DNA of 54,964 nucleotides from Tissierellia bacterium (lineage in GTDB: Bacteria > Bacillota > Clostridia > Tissierellales > Tepidimicrobiaceae): positions 1 through 54,964 of the forward strand of contig JAAYEM010000076.1 of the NCBI GenBank assembly GCA_012728725.1. The letters are read 5' to 3'. The translations under genes were made by a program, and so were the position numbers. This document shows, in pieces, positions 43,713 to 51,546 of this stretch; position 1 is the stretch's first letter; each line of letters opens with the position of its first letter. The notes beneath the pieces were generated by a model, which was not told the origin of the DNA, searched no databases, and saw only the letters and a program-made list of their open reading frames with translations.

Positions 43713-44423
43713 TTGTTATTGGAAGATCTGATAGTCCTTAATAAGGTCAGAAAGGTATATAGGATGGGAGATGAGAAGATAGTTGCATTGAATGATATAA
43801 GCCTTTCCATTAAAAAGGGCGAATTCGTCTGTCTACTAGGTCCTTCTGGCTCCGGCAAAAGTACCCTGCTCAATATGATGGCAGGACTGGAAAAGCCTAC
43901 AAGGGGTGAAATAATAATCGGCAACAAGCACATAGAGAAGATGAATGAAAAGCAACTGGCCCAATTTCGCCAATTAAACATAGGTTTTGTATTCCAATCC
44001 TTTAATCTGATCCCCACCCTTACAGCCCTAGAAAATGTAAGCCTAGGCCTTACCTTTAGAGGTATTCCCAAGAGAAAGAGGGAAAAGATGGCCAAGGAGA
44101 TGTTGGAGGCAGTAGGTTTGGGGGATAGGCTGAGGCATAAGCCCTCTGAGATGAGCGGGGGACAGCAGCAGCGGGTCAGCATAGCCAGGGCCTTTGTGGG
44201 AAATCCCAAAATAGTATTCGCCGATGAGCCTACAGGCAATCTGGATACCAAAACCACTATGGAGGTAATGGATCTAATAACCAGCATGGCCAGGGAAAAC
44301 AAGCAGACCCTGGTAATAGTAACCCATGATGTGGAGATAGCGCCTTACGGCCATCGCATCTTCTATATTAGAGATGGCAGTATAGAAAAAATAGTGGAAA
44401 ATAAAATGAAGGGGGATACCTAA
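43713..44423 (+). CDS. ABC transporter ATP-binding protein (MacB/LolD type)
   Basis: 236 residues with Walker A GPSGSGKSTLLNMMAG, Q-loop FVFQSFNLIPTLTALENV, signature MSGGQQQRVSIARA, Walker B IVFADEPTGNLDT and the switch His in VIVTHDVE. The group powers MacB/FtsX-type mechanotransmission rather than classic transport. The TTG at 43713 is six bases after GGGAGG; a GTG at 43707 is too close to the site. Upstream sequence is very AT-rich with several TATAAT-like boxes, so the promoter is not fixed; TTGTAA-7-TTACAA (43649-43667) is a possible operator. Confidence 0.93.
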   Translation: MLLEDLIVLNKVRKVYRMGDEKIVALNDISLSIKKGEFVCLLGPSGSGKSTLLNMMAGLEKPTRGEIIIGNKHIEKMNEKQLAQFRQLNIGFVFQSFNLIPTLTALENVSLGLTFRGIPKRKREKMAKEMLEAVGLGDRLRHKPSEMSGGQQQRVSIARAFVGNPKIVFADEPTGNLDTKTTMEVMDLITSMARENKQTLVIVTHDVEIAPYGHRIFYIRDGSIEKIVENKMKGDT

Positions 44424-44426
44424 TAA

Positions 44427-46484
44427 ATGAAAAGGATTATTAGTTTTTTAGTATTGCTTTTTATAGTGTTACAGCTGCCCCTTGTAGGGTTGGCAGAAGA
44501 TGAGACAGAAATTGATAAAAGTACCCTTATGCCCATATTTAGCATAGAAAAAGGTCAAATCCCCAGCGGGGATGCAGGGAAAATAATGACCCTTTCCTTC
44601 AATTTGAAGAATACAGGCTACCAGGCCAAAAATGTAGTAATCACCCCTATACTGGAAGCAGGAAGCCCTTTCACAATAAACGAATTGACCGCCTCCCAGA
44701 CCATTCCCACCATAAACAGGAATAGCACCCACAATGTACAAATCAAACTATCCATTGCAGCCGGTGCCCTGCCTGGAAACTATCCCATTAAATTGGAAAT
44801 TAAATATACCAATGTATATGGATACCCAGGAGAATATAGTGAAACCCTCTATGTAAGGGTTAGCAGCAAGAGCACCCCTCCCAAGCTAGTAGTCAATAAG
44901 GTAACCATCAGTCCAGAAGTAATTTACCCTGGTGAGGAAGCCAAAATCAATATACTGGTTCAAAATAGGGGCAGCAATGAGGCCAGGGATATTAAGGTTG
45001 CCCTAGAAGGCTTGAGTAATGAAGGATTCTACATTCCCTCTGCCACCAATGTAAGGCATATGAATAGGATGGCAGGAAATGGAGTATCCTCTGTTACCTA
45101 CCATATAAGGGCAAATGAAAATATCAGGATTGGCAGCCATGAGCTAACTATTAGCTTTTCCTATAAGGACAGCCAGAACAAAACAATGGAGGAAGTACAG
45201 AATATATATCTAAATGTAGTAGAAGAAAGGAAAAGTGGCTCCAATATTGTAATTGAAAATTTAGACTACCCCAGCCATGGTGTTATGCCCAAGGAGGATT
45301 TTGAATTAAAATTTGACCTAATAAACACAGGGGAAATGGATGCCTCCAATATAGTGGTAAAAGCTGAAAGTTCAGACCCAGCCCTGGTACCTAAAAGCAC
45401 CAGTATAAAGAAGATAGATCACATTAAGCCCAATGAAAGGAAAGGCTTAAGCTTCCTATTTAGCCCAAGGGAAGAAGCTGAAACCAGGAATTATCCCATA
45501 AATATTACCGTAGAATATGAAGATGAACTGAATAAGGGAAGTGAAAATAAATACATCCTGACCCAATATGTAGGGGCCTATGTGGAAAAGGAAGAAGAGA
45601 TCAAGGGAAAACCAAAATTGATAATAGATAGATATAGCTTTGAACCCAATATAGTAAAGGCTGGAGAAAACTTTACCATGAACCTGTCCTTCTACAATAC
45701 CAATAGTGAAAAAACCGTTAGGAATATAAAGATATTTTTGACTGCCGATGAAAAAATTGATCCCACAGGGGCCAGCAGTGGAGGAAGTGTATTTACCCCT
45801 GTAAATAGCAGCAACACCTTCTATATAGACAGCATCCCCCCTAAGGGAAGGGTGGAGAAAAACATAACCCTATTTACCGTTCCCGATGCCCAGGCAAAGA
45901 CCTATACCATTACCGCCAATTTCGAATATGAGGATACTGAAGGCCAGGAATATACAGCCACTGAACTAATAGGGGTTCCCGTAGTCCAGCAGTCCAAATT
46001 GGATATAGGAGAGATAAACCTTCCTCCAGAAGCCTTTGTGGGAGAACCAGTGCCCATATATGTAGAGTTTTATAATACAGGAAAGGTGACCCTCTACAAT
46101 TTGATGGTAAAATTGGAGGGGGATTTCCAGACGGAAAATGGCAGCTATTATGTAGGGAATTTTGAATCCGGCAGATCTGAGTACTTTGACGGCAGCATAA
46201 TCCCCTTGGAGCCTGGGGAGCTTACCGGTGAATTAGTTTTTACCTATGAAGATTCTGCTGGAGAAAGTATAGAGATCAGGAAGGAATTCACCCTCAATGT
46301 AATGGAGACCATGCCTATGGAGGAGTTTCCTCATGATATGCCCCCTATGGAGGAAGTAGGAGGGACTGGTAGAATACTGAAGAGCAAGGTGTTTTGGATT
46401 CTTTTAATACTTATTGCAGGAGGAATTACTGGCTTTATATTCTACAGAAAAAAGAAAAAGAAGGGTATGGCTTTAGATGAATAG
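44427..46484 (+). CDS. Extracellular CARDB/COG1361-like protein with C-terminal anchor
   Basis: 685 residues. A signal peptide (1-23, VLLFIVLQLPLVGLA) is followed by four or five Ig-like repeats of about 120 residues. Each has a pattern such as PGEEAKINILVQNRGSNEAR, with related versions near 160, 285, 405 and 525. One C-terminal membrane helix (about 653-672) ends in a Lys-rich tail, so the bulk lies outside. COG1361/CARDB domains are adhesive or scaffolding modules. It sits between the ATPase and permease genes and overlaps the latter by eight bases, so it is probably a stoichiometric part of that ABC system. Confidence 0.85.
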   Translation: MKRIISFLVLLFIVLQLPLVGLAEDETEIDKSTLMPIFSIEKGQIPSGDAGKIMTLSFNLKNTGYQAKNVVITPILEAGSPFTINELTASQTIPTINRNSTHNVQIKLSIAAGALPGNYPIKLEIKYTNVYGYPGEYSETLYVRVSSKSTPPKLVVNKVTISPEVIYPGEEAKINILVQNRGSNEARDIKVALEGLSNEGFYIPSATNVRHMNRMAGNGVSSVTYHIRANENIRIGSHELTISFSYKDSQNKTMEEVQNIYLNVVEERKSGSNIVIENLDYPSHGVMPKEDFELKFDLINTGEMDASNIVVKAESSDPALVPKSTSIKKIDHIKPNERKGLSFLFSPREEAETRNYPINITVEYEDELNKGSENKYILTQYVGAYVEKEEEIKGKPKLIIDRYSFEPNIVKAGENFTMNLSFYNTNSEKTVRNIKIFLTADEKIDPTGASSGGSVFTPVNSSNTFYIDSIPPKGRVEKNITLFTVPDAQAKTYTITANFEYEDTEGQEYTATELIGVPVVQQSKLDIGEINLPPEAFVGEPVPIYVEFYNTGKVTLYNLMVKLEGDFQTENGSYYVGNFESGRSEYFDGSIIPLEPGELTGELVFTYEDSAGESIEIRKEFTLNVMETMPMEEFPHDMPPMEEVGGTGRILKSKVFWILLILIAGGITGFIFYRKKKKKGMALDE

Positions 46485-47811
46485 CATAGATCTAATCCGG
46501 ATGGGAATCAAAAATCTGTGGCGGAGGAAGCTGAGGACCTTTCTAACCGTATTGGGAGTCATAATAGGCACCAGCTCCATTATAGTAATGCTATCCTTAG
46601 GATTTGGAATGCAGGAGGCCTTCCAAAATCAACTAAGCCGCATGGGCAGCCTCACCATAATAAATGTCCATAGAAGGTATGGAGGATATGATGGCATGGG
46701 TAGTAGTAGCCAGGAGGCCCTACTAGACGATAAGGCCCTTGCCAAATTTAAAAAGATACCCCATGTAAGGGCAGTAACCCCTATAGTGGAAACCTATGGG
46801 GTAATAATAAATGGAAGGTATACAGCCCATACCTCCCTTAAGGGGATTGACCCTTCTGTAATGGAGGAGTTCGATTTTAAGATTGGAGAAGGCCGCCTAT
46901 TGGAGCCGGGAGATGATTTTGGAGTGGTATTTGGCGGGGGGATGAAATATAATTTTTACGATGAACAGGCCATGGCCAGGGGCCGGTACGAAGAGGCCAA
47001 GGTGGATCTAATGAAGGACAGGATGTTTTTTACCTTTGACACCAGCCAAGGCATGCCCACCATGCCTGGAGAGAATATAGAAAGGCCCAGGTATACAGAC
47101 TATAAGATAAAGACTGTAGGAATACTAGAAGAAGGCAATTATGAAACGGACTGGGGAATATATGCCCCTATTTCTACTGTGGAAAGGATGATCAAGGAAA
47201 AGGAAAGGGCAGAGGGAAACAACAGAAATCAAAGGGCTTCTGCTAGGCAAGGCTATGAAAGGGTTATGGTAAAGGTGGATGACATAGACCATGTTCAGGA
47301 TGTGCAGCAGAGGATAAAGGATGAAGGTTATGATGCCTACAGCTTAAACGACTACCTGGATGAGATGAAAAGGTTCTCCAAGATTGCCCAGGCCTTATTA
47401 GGAGGCATTGGGGCCGTTTCCCTCTTGGTGGCAGCCATAGGGATAACCAATACCATGGTCATGTCCATATATGAAAGGACTAAAGAGATAGGTATAATGA
47501 AGGTTATTGGGGCCTCCCTAAGGGATATAAAGAGATTATTCCTATTTGAATCAGCCATGATAGGCTTACTAGGAGGCAGCCTGGGAGTCATATTCTCCTT
47601 CGGTCTCTCCTTTGCTATAAATAAATTTGGTGCCAATTTTGGGGGCTATATTGGATTTGATGGGGGTGTAGAAACCAAGATAAGCATTATACCAGTCTGG
47701 CTCATATTTGCCGCCATGGGCTTTTCCGCCTTGATAGGCATAATCTCCGGCTACTATCCAGCCAGAAGGGCCATGAAATTATCTGCACTAGATGCCATAA
47801 GGACTGAATAA
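46477..47811 (+). CDS. MacB/FtsX-type ABC permease
   Basis: 444 residues with four membrane helices: one N-terminal (LRTFLTVLGVIIGTSSIIVM), a large extracellular MacB_PCD domain (about 45-300), then three C-terminal helices with MSIYERTKEIGIMKVIGASL and SGYYPARRAMKLSALDAIR, the standard coupling segments. An insertion of about 30 residues rich in Arg/Asn/Glu (KERAEGNNRNQRASAR) lies in the extracellular domain. Works with the preceding ATPase; substrate unknown. Confidence 0.92.
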   Translation: MNSIDLIRMGIKNLWRRKLRTFLTVLGVIIGTSSIIVMLSLGFGMQEAFQNQLSRMGSLTIINVHRRYGGYDGMGSSSQEALLDDKALAKFKKIPHVRAVTPIVETYGVIINGRYTAHTSLKGIDPSVMEEFDFKIGEGRLLEPGDDFGVVFGGGMKYNFYDEQAMARGRYEEAKVDLMKDRMFFTFDTSQGMPTMPGENIERPRYTDYKIKTVGILEEGNYETDWGIYAPISTVERMIKEKERAEGNNRNQRASARQGYERVMVKVDDIDHVQDVQQRIKDEGYDAYSLNDYLDEMKRFSKIAQALLGGIGAVSLLVAAIGITNTMVMSIYERTKEIGIMKVIGASLRDIKRLFLFESAMIGLLGGSLGVIFSFGLSFAINKFGANFGGYIGFDGGVETKISIIPVWLIFAAMGFSALIGIISGYYPARRAMKLSALDAIRTE

Positions 47812-47814
47812 AAA

Positions 47815-47835
47815 AGGCAGGGATTATCCCTGCCT
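47815..47835 (-). terminator. Terminator between the ABC permease and the SLH gene
   Basis: AGGCAGGGA-TTA-TCCCTGCCT, a perfect 9-base stem. On the minus strand it is followed by TTTTTTATT and so ends the SLH gene; the plus side has no clear T-run. Confidence 0.8.
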
Positions 47836-49678
47836 AATCTATTACCACTATCCTGTCTGCCACAAATTGGCCTGTACTCCTATTTCCTATTATCAATAAT
47901 TTGTTACCTATAGATAGATCCTTTAAGTTTAAAGTCCTTCCCTCTGGATCCTTTATGCTGGCATTAGGGGAAACATTTATATTTCTAGTGGGTAGACTGG
48001 AATCATCCTTTAGGATTATAAACCTTCCCTCTGGATTTATATACTCTATGAGCCCTATGAATTCATTGCTACCCTTTTTATCTGCCACCTCTATGGCTAC
48101 TATCTCATCGCTTTCCAATTTTAGATTGGCTAGAAAGCCTAACCTTAAACCGTATATATTATTTACTTCCTCTTCTATTATAATGCTAGCATCCTTGGAT
48201 ATATAGTAGGTCTTGGTATCCCCTTCCCTATTGGTAATGGTAAGCATAGGCTCATCGGAAATTAGTATTGCCTTAATTAATCCTTCATCCTCTCCCTTGG
48301 TGGATTCTGCATCTATGGCAGTTACCCTTCCATAGGTCAAAAATAGGGTCAGCTTATCTCCCCTTCTCAAATCATCAACTGTAACCCTGCTGGAATTCCT
48401 ATTTACCACTACATTTTCCATCAAGGGATATTTAAAGCTAGTTCCATCCTCCCTTTCCACTAGGAGCAGGTATTCTTCATCAAAAATCTTATCCTTAAGG
48501 ATCCCAGAAAGCTTACCTTCCTTGCTTTCAGCCCTAATGATTAGGGCCAAATTATCTAGGGCCTCTACCTCTACCAGATCCCCTTCCCTTAAACTAAATA
48601 GGTAGGATTCCTTTCCATCTATATATACCCTGGTCTCATTGCTTAAGGATAGGGTCCTAGTACCTTCTTCATCTGCCAAATCTACCACCATACTGGCAGG
48701 GGTCCTTAGGGATACTTCTTTTATGATTCCATACACTGTATCATTGGCCCCTTCTACCCTGATGGAGATTAAAACCTTCCCTTCAGAAACCTTAGCCCTA
48801 ATATTCATCCCTTCCTTTAAATCCTCTATGCTGGCCCTTTCACCGTCTATGGTTACTTCTATACCTTCACTTAAACTATAGGAAAGTATATCTCCACCTC
48901 TGTTTACTAAAAGGAAATCCCCTATTTTGGCAACAACAATACCTACTAATTCATCATAAACTCCCTCATCTACATCTTCTGCCGGCTCCTCAGGGACTGT
49001 ACCAGGCCTCCCATCTATGAGGGTATAGGTCTCATAGAGCATCTTGGCCAATACGGACCTAATAATATTTTCATTGGGGTTGAAATTGCCCTTTTCATCC
49101 CCCATTTCATTTAGTATACCCTTTTTAATCAAGAATTTCACATAAGGCCTGGCCTTGGTAGGAATGCTCTCTGCATCCTTGTAGAAGAATATGGGAGTTT
49201 CCTCCTTGGCTTCCTCCTCCATTCCCATGGCCCTTACAAGGTATATACAGATCTCCACCTTGCTAGCCTTTTTAATTTGACCGTTGACAAATAAACTGTT
49301 TTCAACCAATAGTTCTGTAATCAATCCCTTTTCTAAGGCTATGGCTAGTCCATCTTTTCTTTCCTCAGACAATTCAAACCTATCCAGTAGAATACTGTAC
49401 TTTTCCCTGGCCCTTTCCATTTCCTCCTCATTTACCTTCAATAGCCTAGTTATATACACTAGGGCATCAAGGGTGTTGATCTCCTCATTGGGCCTAAAGG
49501 TGCCATCTTCATATCCGTCCATAAGGCCTAGGTCTACTACCTTCTCTATATAGTCATAGGCCCAATGGGTGGGTTTCACATCAGTAAAGGTGCCCTCTGC
49601 AAAAACCAGTATATTTCCTAAGCTTAAAGTAAATATGAGAATGAGAATCAGGCTTATCTTCCGGTAACTCCTATTCAT
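47834..49678 (-). CDS. SLH-domain surface protein with beta-strand repeats
   Basis: 614 residues. A signal peptide (to about AEG at 29) leads into three SLH-type segments, the first TFTDVKPTHWAYDYIEKVVD with GYEDGTFRPNEEIN, the third PYVKFLIKKGIL with GNFNPNENI. From about 240 on come repeated all-beta units alternating short strands and Asp/Glu turns (for example LVGIVVAKIGDFLLVNRGGD and GLIEYINPEGRFIILKDDSS). SLH domains bind pyruvylated wall polymer, so it should be an S-layer or cell-surface protein. Start ATG behind GGGGGA. Confidence 0.85.
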   Translation of the reverse strand: MNRSYRKISLILILIFTLSLGNILVFAEGTFTDVKPTHWAYDYIEKVVDLGLMDGYEDGTFRPNEEINTLDALVYITRLLKVNEEEMERAREKYSILLDRFELSEERKDGLAIALEKGLITELLVENSLFVNGQIKKASKVEICIYLVRAMGMEEEAKEETPIFFYKDAESIPTKARPYVKFLIKKGILNEMGDEKGNFNPNENIIRSVLAKMLYETYTLIDGRPGTVPEEPAEDVDEGVYDELVGIVVAKIGDFLLVNRGGDILSYSLSEGIEVTIDGERASIEDLKEGMNIRAKVSEGKVLISIRVEGANDTVYGIIKEVSLRTPASMVVDLADEEGTRTLSLSNETRVYIDGKESYLFSLREGDLVEVEALDNLALIIRAESKEGKLSGILKDKIFDEEYLLLVEREDGTSFKYPLMENVVVNRNSSRVTVDDLRRGDKLTLFLTYGRVTAIDAESTKGEDEGLIKAILISDEPMLTITNREGDTKTYYISKDASIIIEEEVNNIYGLRLGFLANLKLESDEIVAIEVADKKGSNEFIGLIEYINPEGRFIILKDDSSLPTRNINVSPNASIKDPEGRTLNLKDLSIGNKLLIIGNRSTGQFVADRIVVID

Positions 49679-49740
49679 CAATATATCCCCCTTTATCCAA
49701 AATTATATATTAGGTATTCTACATGGATTTGAAAAATCCT

Positions 49741-51351
49741 CTATCTATTATTTTTATATTCCCTGCTAGCCCTAATAAAATCTTTGAATAAAGGATGGGC
49801 CCTAGTAGGCCTTGATTTAAATTCTGCGTGGAACTGTACGGCAATAAACCAGGGATGGTCCTTTAATTCTACTATCTCCACCAGCCTTTCATCGGGGGAT
49901 ATGCCGCTTACAATAAGGCCCTTTTCCTCTAATTTCTTTCTAAATTTATTGTTGAATTCATACCTATGCCTGTGCCTTTCATATATTAGCTCTTCCCCAT
50001 ATATCTGCCTAACCTTAGAGTCCTTTTTTAATTTACATGGATATAGGCCAAGTCTCATTTTGCCATTTAAATGCTCCATATCCTTTTGTTCTGGGGCCAA
50101 ATCTATCACTGGATAAGGGGTATTGGGATCCAGCTCAGTACTGTTGGCCTCCTTTAATCCAACTACATTTCTGGCAAATTCGATTACAGCCATCTGCATG
50201 CCCATGCAGAGTCCAAAATAGGGTATATTGTTTTCCCGAGCATATTTGGTAGCAGCAATCTTGCCTTGGGATCCCCTATCCCCAAAGCCTCCTGGCACTA
50301 ATATTCCATGGACTCCGTCAAATAATTCTTCACTATTACCTTCCTCTACATCCTCTGCATGGATCCATTTTATTTTCACTTCTACCTCATTGGCAATTCC
50401 TCCATGCCTCAAGGCTTCAGCAACGGATAAATAGGCATCCTTTAGCTCTATATACTTTCCAACCAAGGCTACAGTTACTGTATCCTTAGGCTCCTTAATC
50501 CTTCTTATTATCTCATTCCACTCTGTTAGATCCAGCTCACCACACTTTAAGTTAAGATGCTTTATCACCAATTGGGGCAGCCCTTCCTTTTCCAGCATAG
50601 GTGGAATCTCATATATGGTATCCGCATCTATATTCTCTATTACTGCCGCCGGGTCCAAATCGCAGAATAGGGCAATTTTATCCCTCAACTCCCGGGACAG
50701 GGGCATTTCTGTCCTACAGATAAGTACATCTGGCTGGATACCAATGCTTCTCAATTCCTTAACACTGTGCTGGGTAGGCTTGGTTTTAAGCTCTCCCGCC
50801 TTGGATAAGTAGGGAACCAAGGTTACATGGATGTACATTACATTCTCTTTTCCCACATCGTATTTTATCTGCCTAATAGCCTCTAAAAAGGGTAAAGACT
50901 CAATATCCCCTACGGTTCCTCCAATTTCAGTAATTACCACATCTATATCCCCATTCATAGAGGCCCTTCTAATCCTTTCCTTTATCTCATTGGTAATATG
51001 GGGGATTACCTGAACTGTCCTTCCCTTGTACTCTCCCTTCCTCTCCTTATTTAATACGGACCAATAGATCTTGCCTGAGGTTACATTGCTGTACTTGTTC
51101 AAATTGATATCTATAAACCTTTCATAATGGCCTAAATCCAAATCTGTTTCCGCTCCATCATCAGTTACAAACACTTCCCCGTGCTGATAAGGGCTCATGG
51201 TACCTGGGTCCACATTTATATAGGGGTCAAATTTTTGGATGGTTACACTAAGCCCCCTGCTTTTAAGTAATTGGCCTAGACTAGCTGCAGTTATCCCTTT
51301 TCCTAAAGAAGAAACTACTCCTCCTGTAACAAATATATACTTAGTCGGCAT
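49741..51351 (-). CDS. pyrG: CTP synthase
   Basis: Amidates UTP to CTP with glutamine. The 536 residues have the synthetase domain ([57 protein letters not shown]) and the C-terminal glutaminase with [14 protein letters not shown], the nucleophile Cys in [14 protein letters not shown], and the His/Glu pair in [12 protein letters not shown]. Its promoter is strong. In Bacillus pyrG stands close to fba; here about 14 kb lies between. Confidence 0.98.
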   Translation of the reverse strand: MPTKYIFVTGGVVSSLGKGITAASLGQLLKSRGLSVTIQKFDPYINVDPGTMSPYQHGEVFVTDDGAETDLDLGHYERFIDINLNKYSNVTSGKIYWSVLNKERKGEYKGRTVQVIPHITNEIKERIRRASMNGDIDVVITEIGGTVGDIESLPFLEAIRQIKYDVGKENVMYIHVTLVPYLSKAGELKTKPTQHSVKELRSIGIQPDVLICRTEMPLSRELRDKIALFCDLDPAAVIENIDADTIYEIPPMLEKEGLPQLVIKHLNLKCGELDLTEWNEIIRRIKEPKDTVTVALVGKYIELKDAYLSVAEALRHGGIANEVEVKIKWIHAEDVEEGNSEELFDGVHGILVPGGFGDRGSQGKIAATKYARENNIPYFGLCMGMQMAVIEFARNVVGLKEANSTELDPNTPYPVIDLAPEQKDMEHLNGKMRLGLYPCKLKKDSKVRQIYGEELIYERHRHRYEFNNKFRKKLEEKGLIVSGISPDERLVEIVELKDHPWFIAVQFHAEFKSRPTRAHPLFKDFIRASREYKNNR

Positions 51352-51384
51352 TAAAAACCCTCCTCATTTACTTATAACTTTAAT

Positions 51385-51413
51385 ATTTTATCCCATATTT
51401 ACCCCACTGTCAA
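51385..51413 (-). promoter_or_regulatory. Sigma-A promoter of pyrG
   Basis: On the minus strand TTGACA (51408-51413), 17 bases, TAAAAT (51385-51390). The G-run at the transcription start used for CTP-sensitive stuttering in Bacillus pyrG is not visible here. Confidence 0.78.
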
Positions 51414-51546
51414 CGAAGTTTAATCTAATACCATCTATTATATTATACCCAAATTCCAATAGGTCATTGTAATTATAATGTAATATAATAAGGTTTATAA
51501 ATAAGGTATAATTGATATAGAGAATATTTGGAAAGGAGTGATGCAA

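Noticed and set aside
43655-44302. Long minus-strand open frame over the ABC ATPase
   Set aside because: The plus-strand frame has all ABC motifs; the minus frame is its shadow, with no ribosome site or family pattern.
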